Positions 11,466-24,101 of a DNA stretch of 64,000 bases are shown here, piece by piece. The position numbers and the translations under genes were made by a program. Where the stretch lies: NCBI GenBank assembly GCA_028023455.1, contig JAQFVV010006270.1:4924834-4988833 (forward strand), given 5' to 3'. The stretch's first letter is position 1, and each line of letters begins with the position of its first letter. The notes under the pieces were generated by a model. It made no database searches and was not told the DNA's origin. It was given only the letters and a program-made list of their open reading frames with translations. This stretch comes from Epiperipatus broadwayi (Eukaryota > Onychophora > Udeonychophora > Euonychophora > Peripatidae).

Positions 11466-12284
11466 AACCTATTCACTCAGTGTACTGAATGTTTCTTATA
11501 AAAGTAAATAGAGGGATTTGAACTTAGGATTTTTCAGTCTATATTCATCCTCCATTCTATCTCAAACAATTACCACACATGATCACATATATTTGAAAAT
11601 AGATGATCCCCAATACATGCATTTCATGCAGAACCAGCACTGACCAGTTGAGCCAGATTATAATCATCCACACATATGTACAATCAGCGTTCAGCTTAAA
11701 TTAAGATAGCAATTCCTCAAACTTTAATGAGCAGGCTTCAATCTTATTCCCCTTACTATCCATTTTATTCAAAAACCAACAATAGAACATTCAAAGCCCT
11801 TGGTGGACATTGATATCATAGTCATACCCATGTAGACACTACATCAAGCTAATCCCTCATTATCAGATCATTACATATCCATATATTAATAGGAGAGGAT
11901 TGGGCTGAACTTATAGATGTAACCTATTCCCAAGGCAATAGGTAATTAGCCTATTCATTTAGTGTACTGAATGTTTCTTATGTAAGTAAATAGAGGGACT
12001 TGAACTTTAAATCCTATCTACACTGAATGAATAGGCTAATTATATACTGCCTCGGAAATAGGTTACATGTATAAGTTCAGCCCATCCCTTTCCTATTAAT
12101 ATATGGAAACATAATGGTCTGGCAATATGAGGGGTTAGATTGATGTAATGTCTACATGAGTATGACTACAAGATCAAGTCCACCGAGGGCTTTTAGGATG
12201 TCATCATTGGTTTTTTAATGAAATGCACAGTTGAATAGTTGGAAGTTGCGAAGATTGAATCCTGTCAGTAAAGTTTAAGGAATT
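11466..12284. repeat. Inverted-repeat element with direct terminal words
   Basis: The left arm (about 11711-11965) is complementary along its length to the right arm (about 12020-12284), spacer ~55 bp; for example AATTAGCCTATTCATT on the left faces AATGAATAGGCTAATT on the right, and AAGCCCTTGGTGGAC faces TCCACCGAGGGCTT. A ~60-bp segment containing GTGTACTGAATGTTTCTTAT occurs both at 11480 and 11962 in direct orientation. On the minus strand a tRNA B-box-like word (AAGTTCAAATCCC) lies near 11520. Other copies are at 41855-42035 and 48055-48440. It may be a SINE-like or foldback family; I do not recognise it. Confidence 0.6.
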
Positions 12285-15200
12285 AATTGTAATTTATCTT
12301 GTTCAGAAAATTACTTTCTGAATACCCATTTTTTTATTTAACATAATAATAAATTTAATCTATTTTGGTTAGTTTTAAAATTTAAAAAAATAAAAAAATT
12401 ATAAATATTAACATTAGATTTGATATTAAAAAAAATGATAAAGTTTTAAAGTTACGAAAAGATTTTTTTTTCTTCTCTCCTGCTCATAAGCTGAACACTT
12501 GTCAGGAATCTTGTCATTGCCTAGTTACAGAGGAAACCTTAGTGCACAATCATATTCCTCTCTCAGTACCATTAAAAAAATGTAGAAGTAATAATATAAA
12601 ATCCATGAAATTCCAAAAAGAATATTAATGATCCCAAAAGATAAAATGTTTATGTCAGTCCTTTCTGAATTTTTTTATCCAGGCATTTAACATCTTCATA
12701 GATAAATAATAATTCAAAATCCATTTTATATTAAATATTTTCTTACGTATGTTTTGGTCATTGTCTATAGCAGATATATTGCAATAAATATCATATACGT
12801 ACCATTTGCATTTTCCATTGGTCAAAAACATTAATACAAACATTGTATAATATAATGTTATTCATTTAATATGTTTATCAGCAGACATGTAGTTTAGAAA
12901 TTAAAATAAATATTTCTTTCTTTAAAAAATACGATTTTTATTTTTTTAAATGTATATCTTTTCATTAAATATTCTTCTTTTGTGGGTTAAATGTATATCT
13001 TTTCATTAAATATTCTTATCTGATATAATTTCAATTTTTTAAGAAGTAATATCAGAGCTCATTTATTCCAAATAAAGTTATTTTTAAAGTATATAAAGTA
13101 TATAAAGCATAAAAGACATTTGAAAGTTATCTTCTTCAAGTTGTCTTTAAATAAATCGTTTTTAAATATAAGTCCATTCAATCTTTTAAAGACAAATTAA
13201 ATGTAAATTAATATTATCAGTTATATAATAAACAGCGATACAAATGATCTTGATAACATTTTAAATTCAGTTTTTAAACTTAGATGCAGAGTCTCAACTT
13301 TTTCTTTCTTTCAAATTTAACACTATGGTAAAGATTTTTAATCAATATCAGATCCCTCTTAATTGACTTTAATATATTATTTTCATTGTAATATGATAAA
13401 GTTATTGTAAAAAAATGTTCACTCACTCCAGGCATACTATACGTAAAAGTTTCAAAGTTCTTACATAAATCTTCTCCAGTCTTGTAATATATTTCTTGAT
13501 ATTTGGTGTTCATTATTTCAATATTTAAGTAGCTACTACCAAGTTCCATAGAAATATTAAGGCCCTAAGCTAAGTTTCAAGTAGAACAATCTGACAGGGA
13601 AATTTGGTGTTTTAGTGAGCCATTATTTAAATAGTTATTCCAATTATATTTTTCAAAATACTTTTAAATAAAATAATAATTTAAAAGAAGTGACTACTGT
13701 CACAATATGTAAAATATATAATTATAAATTTCAAACTAAATCTGTCTTAATCCAAATCTGTAAATTACTGTATCACTAAAAATCACTGAATCACTGAAAA
13801 TCTATAAAAAGCTGTCTAGACTGGCCTCAACCTTTGTTTTTAAACTGGTCTTAATCTGATAATTTCATTGGTCAACATTGTAATAACAAGCTCATTTACA
13901 TAACTACATCAATATCATTTTTAAAATTAAGTTTTAAAATTGTGAGTCACCAATTATTAAATATTATCAAATTATTTAATATCTTAAATATTAAATATTT
14001 TTATCTAGAAACTAAATATTCTGATTAAAATAATTTTTTAATATTTAAATAACCTGAAATTGACTTAAAATAAAATATTACATTTAAATAAAATAATTTT
14101 ATTCTTTACTTTGCTAATATTATCTCTAGATTTAATATTTGATACACTTTATTATGTATCAAATTTTTGTTAACAAGCTAAAATTAAAGTTTTCTTTCCC
14201 TAACTTTCTGAAAGCATACATATTCATACAATTACCTCTAATCATGTGATACTTTCAGCACATTTTAAACTAATATTAAATTAACTTATCATTTTAAATA
14301 TTTTAAACAAAATAATTACTTTAAACCTATAATATAAAATATTTACTGCTATAATTAAGCAGTTCTATCTCTATAGTATCTTTTAAATATAATAAATCAA
14401 AATTAATACTATCTTTTAGACAACTTATTGTCTCATTTCATATTTAACTCATCTCAAAATGAGTTCAAACTGTCTAATATATCTTTATAAGCTCATATCT
14501 AGTGAGTTTGAACCCCTATTACCTATAATATCAAACGTATATGCTAGAAAATAACCAAAATTAAAATTTTTTTTAAATATAAGTATTTTTCCAACCTTAC
14601 CTAATTATCTGCATCAATTATAAAGCATACAATATTTATATATTAGTGATAACTTATTCTAAATTTCATTTGATTTTAAAAAAATAAATTCAAATATCTC
14701 TTTTGTTATGTCCAACGATGCCAAGTACCATTGTTATAGATAAGAACTCTATTTAATGATTTATTTTTATATTTTGCAATGGATATATATTAACTTTTAG
14801 AATGTCTATTGTTTGAAAATTTATATTTGTAATAATTAATGTTAAGATTATTAACTTATTTTATTTATTCATTTATTTCTGCTATTTATTGTAATCAATA
14901 GATAAAAGATTATAGTATTTAGATGTTAAGACATCTACGATTGTAAGATTAATCAGTTACATACACAGTGTAATACTACACTGCCTAACCATATATCAAA
15001 TGCAAACCAATTGGTAATTTGTGAAGATTAAAGTGTTATTTACTAAATTATGTTATTACTTTTATACAGAATATGTATCACAGAAATTAAGCACATGACC
15101 GGTTAACTTGCTAAAGCTATACCAAACTTTAATCCTGTAGCCATGTAAAATTTTCAATATCTATAGATTGCTACCTAAAAAGTGTCATGTCTAAAAGATT

Positions 15201-15814
15201 GAACTATTATGTCAATCCTTAAACCATTGTGAAAAATGTCTTTATCACTCACTATTATGAGACTGACCGAGTTTGTTGTTTGTCCATGAAGGAGGTGAAA
15301 TTCACAGATAAGGAGAATTATAACAAAGAAGAAGAGTGATCTTTAAAAAAATATTTAAGAACAATAATTTAAAGAAACTTTTTTTTTAAAAAAAAAGAGG
15401 AAGGAGGAGGTAGTATGATTATATTATTATAACTTAAGGTACACAGAAATCTGCAGGAAGAGTTATATATATATCTTTACTAGAAAAAGGGCTTATTAAC
15501 TTAATATATACTTTAGATGTTTGTTAGTATAATATTTAAATTATGTTGAATATTTTAACAACTATATGAGATGATTAATTTATTATAAGGACACTTATTA
15601 TTTAATATTATTGAGATAGTTAAATCATCATATTCATATTTTATTAATGTATTAATCATATTTAATGGTATGTTTTTATATTCATATTCATTTTTTATTG
15701 ACATAATAATTATATTCCATACTTTCTTACATTGGTATATTATTTATAAATACTATGTTAAGGATATTGGCATTTATTTGTTTATATATGTGTGGTTTCT
15801 TAATAAAATGTTAG
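12285..15814. other. AT-rich spacer
   Basis: No supported gene in ~3.5 kb. A 29-bp word starting AAATGTATATCTTTTC is duplicated at 12948 and 12988. Minus-strand open frames at 12655-12843 and 13280-13549 have no recognisable domain and A/T-driven codons. Confidence 0.4.
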
Positions 15815-15827
15815 TTGCTAAAATTTA

Positions 15828-16137
15828 CATCACGAGATTATGATTCTTTATGCTTACACAAGCTCTTTTCACAGAGGTTAAACTCTCCACACAGTAATGC
15901 TACTCAGTGCAAGCCAAAGTAATCAATAGATGCAGGAAGATTTATGCATAAAATCTAGATGCAGTGTTCTTAGATCCAAGGCTCCTTGCTGATGAAGGTC
16001 ACAAACTAGAAACTACTCTGGAAATATTGGATGATTATGCACTAGATAGAGATTTTATGCACAAACCTTCCTGCATCCATTGATTACTCTGGCTTGCACT
16101 GAGTGATGCCACTGTATGGAGAGTTTTGCCTCTGTGT
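15828..16137 (+). mobile_element. HH-family hairpin copy with TSD
   Basis: Inverted structure: a forward head starting CATCACGAGATTATG and a reverse tail ending GAGAGTTTTGCCTCTGTGT, with the ribozyme segment of the plus strand between them. A perfect 13-bp TSD, TTGCTAAAATTTA, lies at 15815-15827 and 16138-16150. The ends differ from the 8551 copy by a few bases (no TTAAACCACTAAA), so the insertion started at a slightly different point of the unit. Confidence 0.8.
15976..16030 (+). ncRNA. Decayed hammerhead-like motif (HH family)
   Basis: The CCAA/TTGG outer helix, CTGATGA (15989-15995) and GAA (16009-16011) remain. The triplet is CTC instead of GTC and stem I (TCCTTG against TGGAAA) is largely unpaired, so cleavage is not expected. 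Confidence 0.4.
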
Positions 16138-16149
16138 TTGCTAAAATTT

Positions 16150-16342
16150 ATCTATACTATGTCTTTTCAATCTCATTCCAATTATATATAATAATTAATC
16201 CTATCTTTGGAGAAATAAGCTCATAAGCTGGTTCTCTAACTGGGATAGTGGCTCATCTAAAATACTATTCCCATAGAAATATGATATCGCCATATCTATT
16301 AAGTAATTGTATATATATATGTGTGTATCTATTAAGTAATTG

Positions 16343-16373
<31 letters not shown>

Positions 16374-16944
16374 AAATTTATGAATGAATAGCAGTTAAAG
16401 TAAATAGAAATATTTTTGGATAAGAAAGTGCTAAATAGACTCTTAAATAACCATTTGGATAATATCCCACCTTTTGTGATTTGAATATGTTTGAATTCTC
16501 CTTACAGTAGTAAATAGAGAAAAAGAAGCATATTATTACATGCTTCTTAATCTGACAAAATGAATAATCCAGGAAAGCTTAGACACAAAGAATATCAGAT
16601 CTACAGCATTGTTAATGTAGTCCAAGACGATTGATCATTTAAATTCCAATAAAAGAATGAAAAATATTATTGCAAAAGAAATATATATTGAATGAAAAAG
16701 TTGAACTGTAAAAAAATCAAGTAAAAATATGAATGTTGTTAATATAAGTAATACATATATTCTCAATTGTACATGATATATAATAACAAAGAAAATTACA
16801 ATACTAAAATAAAAATTTATTTTCATTAATTTAACTTAAAAATGAAGCAAATAAAATTCAACAGTTTCTAATATCAAATCATATTTCCTTAATAAGCATA
16901 AAAAAATAATAATACCATTTTCCGTATGTCTGCTTAGTCTAGAA
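16150..16944. other. AT-rich spacer with a TG tract
   Basis: No gene. TATTAAGTAATTGTATATAT occurs twice (around 16300 and 16330), the second copy followed by a (GT)n tract to about 16372. Confidence 0.5.
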
Positions 16945-17500
16945 CAGTGGTCTTCAACCCGTGGTCTGCGGATTGGTGCCAGGCCGCAGAAGTTTTTTGC
17001 CAGTCCATGCTAGACTGACAAGAAAGTTTGTAATAACAAAATAACAAGAGTTTAAACTTTTAATTAATATAAACAATTTTTATTTATATTTTCATCTCAT
17101 TCTTACCCAATTAAAAAAAAAAGAAACAAAATGAAAACAAAATCTAATCAATCATACATAAATTAATTTGTTTTTCTAGTTATCACAAATGTTTATGGGA
17201 GGGGGGAGGGGAGAATTAAATTTTTTATTACTTTTTTAAAAAAATTAAAAATTAAAAAAAAAAGTTTTTTATTATACAAACTCCATATATATATATATAA
17301 CTTCATATTGTATATTTAACATTGTTGTTTTGATCACTTATAACAATTATGCTCATCTAAGGCTAAGCAGTTTACATCTTTAAGAAAATTAATCTATAGA
17401 CTTCTGCCAGTCCACGAACCTTATCCTTATTTTTGCCAGTCCATGAAACTTTATCCTTATTTTTACCATTTCACAATTGTGAAAAGGTTGAAGACCACTG
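16945..17500. mobile_element. Non-autonomous hAT element
   Basis: TIRs CAGTGGTCTTCAACC (16945) and GGTTGAAGACCACTG (ending 17500) are perfect over 15 bp, and the element is flanked by a perfect 8-bp TSD, GTCTAGAA, at 16937-16944 and 17501-17508. An 8-bp TSD and CAGTGGTC-type TIRs define hAT elements. Subterminal words TTTTTGCCAGTCCA recur near 16993, 17410 and 17432. The interior is AT-rich and encodes no transposase, so it needs one in trans. Confidence 0.9.
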
Positions 17501-17508
17501 GTCTAGAA

Positions 17509-20430
17509 ACATGAAATTACAAGAGTACGCTAAACGTTTACTATCAATAACAAATGTGGCGGCAACTTTTAATGTCAAATTGACATTCCTTCGATTGATA
17601 ACAAAAAGGGAAAATTATATGATCAGTTATTTATCTGAATTTTTTAATAACAAAATTAATTCAATTCTTAAATTGATACTTGTGAGTTTTCAAGTAAACA
17701 AAGATGGTGTAATGTATTTTTGATAAATGTGCAGTCTCAAGAACCTATAATCTATCTAAAATGTGTTAGTTGTTAAATTAAAATAAAATTAATAAATCGG
17801 TTGTTAAATTTAGAAAAAGAAATAAATTCCAATAAATTTCATTATATAGAAGGTTTATTCCAATTTTTTTTTTACTTATATTATAATTTGGGAAACATGA
17901 GACTCTTTTCTTTTTGTCAGCAGATTTTTTTTGGGTAAATCATCATAATTATAAAAATTTGGGATCTTCCTGTCACACAACATGATGCAATGGACTATTT
18001 GCAAAAGTACAGGATCCTGCCTTCCTGAAAAGTGGGCATTAATGGTCACAATATGTTTGTAAGTCACCAACATGAATAAAGTGTAAATATTGCATTTATA
18101 TATTTTTTTAAAATTTTCTCTGTTAATAAAATAATCCAAAAAAAAGATAAACTGTAAGTATATCTGGGTCTTGTTTGTTCTGCAGAAAACCCACATTAAA
18201 AAAAATTGCACAAAAATAGACTTAACTTTCCTTGAAAAATGGAAGATAGGTTCTGTAATTTTCAGAAATCACATAAAAGCAAAGCAACAAGAAAAAATTA
18301 CTTTAAAATTTGCATAAAAAAAATAAGGAAATAAAGTATGACTAATAAAAAATTTCAAATATTTGAAAAAAATTGATACAAGACAAACTTATTTTACTTT
18401 TTTTATTAACTACAGTATTCAATTTTCCATTTTTCCATACATATTTTAATCATTATCGCTATTTGACAATATGCGGTTCATTTGTGAACTGGTAAGAAAT
18501 CAGATTCATCACAAGAGGAAGTACAACTAGCTCCATATTCAGTCTTGTGCTGTGTTATTTGTTTTCTGTCAACGATGTAATCAGTGATTAAACTTTAAAT
18601 ATAACCTGTTCTAAATGCAGACTAATCAATAGTCAATTATAACATTACTTACTAGTATAGGTAAATTAACTTTTAAGAATTTTCCTTTTTACCAACATTT
18701 TCACAATACATACAAATGGCACAACTTTTATTACAGTATTATATATGAATTTCTGTCACCAAGACAAAATTTCTTCATGTCAAGTAAATATAGATAATGA
18801 ATTTAAATATACTAATTTTGTTTTTTATTCAATTTTTTTTTATAGAATATTTGCTAATTATCTATTTTATGCTAATACACTACATTTCATTTTTAAACAC
18901 TTCCATTTTCTGATAGAATTACAGGTGTGTATTTGAGTGATTTTGTGCCTTTCTGAAATGTCCAAATTCAAACCTGAGTTTGAGTCCAAGTTTTTATATT
19001 AATGATAATCTATCTGTAACAGATACATCACATGTAAAAATAAAAATTTTGTAATAACAATGAGATGATTAATAAAATGGTAAAAATAAAAAATAAAATG
19101 TATTATGTAAAAATATGTATAGAATTCTTAATTGAATTGAGATGTGCATTAGATAATGCTAGATATACATTGTTAAGACAGAAATATAGTAGATAGACAA
19201 TTTTTTTTTTAAAAACCTGTAGGTTTGATTTATTTTATAGTAAAAAAGGTACTTTAGATGAAAAAACCATTGCTACAGAAATAAAATAACACCCACAGCA
19301 CAGAATGGCAAATTATTAAAATAAAAAATAAATTAAAAAGGTTGGAATAATCAATAATCAAATGGTTTATTTCTCAGGAGTTTATAAGAAGTTTAAGCAC
19401 ATTATATGCTATATTATATGCCTTAGTCCATGACATGGGCATGCAGCAAAAATTATTCACATTTGCTTGATGATGATTACCATAAGATATATTTAAATCC
19501 AATTATAAATGACTGCTGATGTTTGTCCATTATTTGGCTTTATTGCATTCAAATGCAACTAGTGTATTTGACTTCAGTTTTATTGCATCTATATGCATTG
19601 TTACAAAATGGTACATCAATGTGTGATCAAGTTCTATTATATGTCTTTGGTATCACCTTTATTTATATGATATTTATTGCTCTCCATTCCATTATAATTT
19701 ATATTTATATCACTGAGAAGAGCCATCTGCTCGAAAACGGTTTGGGATTAGGGTTAATTCTAGATAGATATTTTAAATGCTTTCTCTTCCAGCATTTATT
19801 GGGAAAGTTTGTTTAGAGCTGTTAGCACACTCATTATATATATTTCATTTGTAGTACAAAAAGTCATGTGATGTATGACTTGATTTTCTTACTAATATAT
19901 ATATATCATATGACTTTTTCAGCATTGTCCATTAATATGTGTGTAGAGAGAGAGATGAGCAAGGGTTTAAACTGCAATATGGGCCAATCTTTGCAGTGCA
20001 TGTTAAAAAGTTGGTAATACTAATTACTTGATACAACATTGCAAGGTTTTAACCCGTTTAAATAATTACATAAAAATTGTAAAAACCTTCTATAAGTATA
20101 AAAATGCCTATTAAAAAACATCTACAGAAACAAGTTTCATTGGGTAATATTTTAAATTTATAAGATAAAAAGAAATGACACAATTATGAAACATGATCAC
20201 AATTTTTTTATTCCAAAATACATCTATTTAAATTACAGACGTCTTTTTTTAGAGAATGAATTATGTCTCTGTTCACTTAATATCATTTTAAATGACAAAC
20301 TTCTATTACAAACACATACATGTATATATAAATGATAAAAAAAAATATTATTTATATATAAATAACTTTATTGAAATACGTATGTAAGAATGATACAATT
20401 GTAAATAAAATAAAAGTAATCCATGTTGCT
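17509..20430. other. AT-rich spacer
   Basis: No supported gene. A segment at 19708-19740 (CTGAGAAGAGC, CATCT, GCTCGAAAAC) resembles the stem-loop seen in hammerhead-like tails but lacks a CUGANGA core. The minus frame at 17876-18211 has no recognisable domain. Confidence 0.4.
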
Positions 20431-20498
20431 CGGGCAACCAGATAGTCTGATGAGCTACTGGTGTTGTTTAATCTAGCTTAATCAGGCTCCGTGTGTTG

Positions 20499-20948
20499 TC
20501 AAATAAAAAATCTGGACGAGATGATACTGTCCTTATGGCAAAATTCCTTCAACTTAGAAATGAACATGTCTTCAGGCTTGGGATGAGGAATGGTGAACTT
20601 GTTGCGACATCTGGCCATCCAGGTGGCATAAGTGATGGTGATCAAAATTCTTGAGATGACATAATCCCTAGACAGGAAGCAGCTCTTGATATCTAATATT
20701 TTGTTCAGGGAAATGTGGCAGTTGTGAGAAATGAATGTTCTGATTTTGCCATATGCTGGGCAAACATTTATCATGTGGTCAAAGGTTTCAGAGGTTCTGT
20801 AGCAGTTGTGACATGTAGGATCTATGTTCTTGAGGAATCTCCTGTAGTGCAGGAACCAGTTCATCTGGAGTGAATCCAGGTTGATTTTCACTAGGAAGTC
20901 CAGGAACCTTGGCTCTAGCTTGAGATGTTTGAAAAACCTGGTGACCAC
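20499..20948 (-). pseudogene. LINE C-terminal zinc-knuckle fragment
   Basis: A 149-codon minus-strand frame with C46-x2-C49-x8-H58-x4-C63 (CHNCYRTSETFDHMINVC). This C-C-H-C knuckle in a Trp/aromatic context is the RT-associated zinc finger found after the reverse transcriptase domain of LINE ORF2 proteins. The CR1-like ORF2 at 33981 has identical spacing but little other similarity, so this is a different LINE. No RT motifs were found upstream on the same strand, so it is a 5'-truncated remnant; the ATG at 20948 need not be a real start. Confidence 0.6.
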
Positions 20949-20989
20949 CTGATTGTTACTACGGAGGTAAGGAAGGGTAAAGTTTTGAG

Positions 20990-22260
20990 TAGGAAATAAC
21001 CGGTCATGAACGTCCCAAAAATATTATTCAGCAAAATTAATATGGCAGTTTTTTTTTTAAATATTAAATATCACAGCTAAACTGATCAAATTCTCAACCG
21101 AGACATGTGATATGTAATATGGTCTGCTTCAATGATCATACTACTTGATTCATACCTTAATTAACCTATTAACATCTTTGTAATAATAAGAAAGAGTTTC
21201 TATGTAATAAATATGTCATGAAAATAGTAATAGCAAAAGTATTTAATTATTACTAATCATAAATTAAATATTGATTTACCTTGAGAAACGTGTTTCATGA
21301 ATATTAAAATCTATAGAAATCTTATCAATTATAAAATATTAAGAAATAAAATAAAACACCCTATGATACTAATGTCAGATTTATCAGTCAACATAATGAT
21401 ATAAAATATGATTATTAGATCAGTTGCTTAGGAGGTCAGGTGACATTTTAACAAATAAATTTAATTTACCCAAATGAAATTTTATCTTTTTTCTTCAGTT
21501 GTAATCAATTTAGAAATGTCTTTTTTTTTATTATTATCTCGCACTTCAATAAACCTTAATGACTTTTAGTATAAATTTATATGCTCTTAATAACATCAAC
21601 ATATAGCACCTATTATGCTAATTAAATAGTTACTTAAAAAGAATTGCAATAATAGAAATTCAATCTATATTTATTATGGTGATTATTAATCATGGGTGGT
21701 AATTATTGAAAGAAAAAGAATGAAATAAGACGAAGGTTACTAAAAAGTTAATAATAGTGGAAACGATTTAAAAATACATTTATACATCGGCAAACAGGTT
21801 AAATAGTCAATAAGCAATCATATGGTACCTGCTAAATCTATTCACAATTGGCAATTTATTGTCATTATTTAAGATCAATTGTTAAAACATTAAAAAAACA
21901 GAATGTAAGTTATAACACTATTACCATAGAAACAGTAAAAGTTCTCACTTCTACTATAGATACACCTGTCATTCAGTTAGGCTCCTATTTTCAGATTAAT
22001 CAACACTTGGAATAAGAAACTCTTAGTTAAGATTCATTACCAGTTGTAATAAATTAACATGACTTTTGGTCACATAATTATTTATATAATATCACTACAG
22101 GAATTGTTAAAGCTGCCTTCAAATTATCCAAATTATTAGATGTAACTAGGAGTCCTTAATCACTTTCATTGGAAATAAATCTTAAATTTTACTAGAGAAA
22201 ATATATATATAATTGGTAAAAATTATAATATAGGATTCCGATCACCTTTGTGTTTAAATA
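20990..22260. other. AT-rich spacer
   Basis: Nothing recognised except a short word (GGAGGTCAGGTGACA near 21431) resembling the duplicated unit at 1010-1195. Confidence 0.4.
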
Positions 22261-22270
22261 GACTAATTCA

Positions 22271-22561
22271 AATGATAGTGTGGAAGAAATGAATAGGTAT
22301 GAAGTGGTTTATTCCATTGCCTGCTAAGAAATTGGTTGTAAAGCTATCTATTATGGTGAAACAAAGGCAAATGTATTAACGCAACTGCAACAGCATGTTT
22401 ATCAGTATAAAAAATCTAAAAGTGATTCCCAAGTTAATTCTGTTTTTTTCAAATCAGTACTGTGTGCAACAAATCAAACAATAGGAAGAGGAAGTCGAAA
22501 GAGGGTTGATTTATTGCGTAGTCTAAAACCGTTATCAATCATCATAACACTAGTGTTCCAC
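22271..22561 (+). pseudogene. Penelope-like GIY-YIG endonuclease remnant
   Basis: 97 codons with one in-frame TAA: NDSVEEMNRYEVVYSIAC, stop, EIGCKAIYYGETKAN, then QLQQHVYQYKK and RGSRKRVDLLR. VVYSIAC is the GIY block, the two Cys with C-x4-C-like spacing form the metal site seen in one PLE group, and AIYYGET is the YIG block. The catalytic Arg of the family is replaced here by Gln (TQLQQH), while the copy at 147 keeps Arg (TRLMQH). Inactive by the stop and the Arg loss. It lies 0.8 kb upstream of a hammerhead-like motif at 23355, an arrangement PLEs can show. Confidence 0.65.
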
Positions 22562-22564
22562 TGA

Positions 22565-23340
22565 GCATGCACTGGAATATTAATCCTTCAATTCCAATAT
22601 GTCATCATGATTCTGGTACATGGTGCCAAAAGCACGTGGCAAATAGTTTTTATAATTAATGTTTTTTTGAATTTTAGCTACTCTGTTTATCACACTTTAT
22701 ACATGAAGAATAATTTTCATTATCCGACAGAGTTTTTGTATTATATAGAGAAAAATAGCAAACTAAATTGGTTAGTTAACCAAACAGTCAATTTCATGAC
22801 TGCAATTTACAATTGTATAGAAGATTAGAGGCTCGGTTTAGAGCTAAGCCTTCGGTATTAAATCTATCTAAATAAAAATGGATGACATTTTAAAACTGTG
22901 TATCTAAGTATGGTGGAGCTTCCTTGTATACATTGTATATCATGTATAATAACTCACAGTTTGTTGATAAGTTTTGATTACACTACAATAGAATAAGACA
23001 TAAAAAGAAAATGAAAGAATAAGAGAATATACTTCTGATAAGAAGAGAATCACACAATTGATTAGGAAGAAGAAAGGACAATTTTTGGATATATGTAATA
23101 TATGGTATGGAAAATATAGCGAATATAAAAATGTTTATGGAGTATATTAAAGAATTGGAAGGTTATGAAACATCAAGAATATTAAATGACAGATGGAAAT
23201 TAATATTAAAATTAAATAATGTGAATAACAATATTAAATGTATGAAAGATCATGAAAGATATAATCTAATACCAAATTTTATTAAGATGAGAAAATTCTT
23301 TTTTAAAATTTTTTTTTTAAAAAGGTCACTTTAATTAAAG
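22565..23340 (+). other. Possible continuation of the Penelope remnant
   Basis: Between the GIY-YIG remnant and the hammerhead-like motif. A 75-codon frame at 23107-23334 contains LKLNNVNNNIKCM and ERYNLIPNFIK; charged helical segments ending in a LIP-x-F-like phrase occur near the N-terminus of some PLE proteins. This is a resemblance, not an identification. Confidence 0.2.
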
Positions 23341-23354
23341 CAGAGAAGCAGCAT

Positions 23355-23395
23355 AGAGCTCTGATGAAGACTGCTGGACAGTCGAAACTGTAAGG
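23355..23395 (+). ncRNA. Hammerhead-like motif, second family
   Basis: CTGATGA (23361-23367), an extra A, a perfect 5-bp stem GACTG:CAGTC with a CTGGA loop, then GAAAC (23384-23388) and TGTA. Core and stem II match a hammerhead except for the extra A. Stem III could be AC/GT with a one-base loop; stem I has only about two pairs (CT with AG), too short alone. It is unrelated in flanking sequence to the HH family. It could be a PLE-type minimal hammerhead that works as a dimer. Confidence 0.4.
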
Positions 23396-23514
23396 AAAAT
23401 AAAAAAGTTTTTAAGAAAATTTGTTTGCATTGAAGTGTATATGAAAGAAGTGTTATAAGCAATATATATATATATTGTTCATTGAATTGCAACTGTACAA
23501 TACTTTTCAATATG

Positions 23515-23595
23515 ATTAAATCACTAAACATCACATGATCACCATTGATTACTCTGGCTTGCATTGTGTGAAGAATTTTGTGTTTTAATTTTTCA
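23515..23595. mobile_element. HH-family fragment
   Basis: Head AAATCACTAAACATCACATG joined to the reverse tail GATTACTCTGGCTTGCATTG and TTTTGTGTTTTAA. The ribozyme segment is deleted; a minimal end-to-end remnant. Confidence 0.6.
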
Positions 23596-24101
23596 ATATG
23601 CATACAGGTATATATGTAACACAGGCCTGAGTCATCCCAAAAGCAGTGTAAATGATGTGATTGCATGGTCTACACTTTCTGCAAAAAATCGAAAAACAAA
23701 ATATTTTATTATTTGCTAAATGTAATTACATTTCCCTTTTTTCTGCCAAACTTCTGTAATTTGAAGGTTCAATCATGGCAAAGTAATACAACTGTAGAAG
23801 CATTGGTTGTTTCAGTACATGCAAGGTCTCTGCATAAATATTTTACAATGATCTGGTCATGATAATATCAAATCAGCATAAGCCAAAACTGATTCTCACT
23901 ATTAGCAATTTTATCTATTGAATCAGAATTCACAAAAAATAATAAATTACAACAATGTTAATGGATTCCCAATAAAACATTTGAAATAATAAAATATAAT
24001 TTTTTGCACTATGTGTACTTTATTTTGTGTTCTCAAATATTCATATAATAAAATTGCACAAAGTTGTATTTATAATTAATAAATAAATAATTATTTCTAT
24101 A

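Noticed and set aside
13280-13549. 89-codon minus frame starting MELGSSYLNIEIMN
   Set aside because: No recognisable domain, no splice or promoter context, and codons reflect local AT bias. Could be a lone exon but cannot be supported.
17876-18211. 111-codon minus frame
   Set aside because: Hydrophobic, low-complexity start and no domain; likely chance.
19705-19745. Hammerhead-like stem-loop with GAGC:GCTC and GAAAAC
   Set aside because: The preceding bases CTGAGAA do not fit CUGANGA and there is no cleavage triplet.
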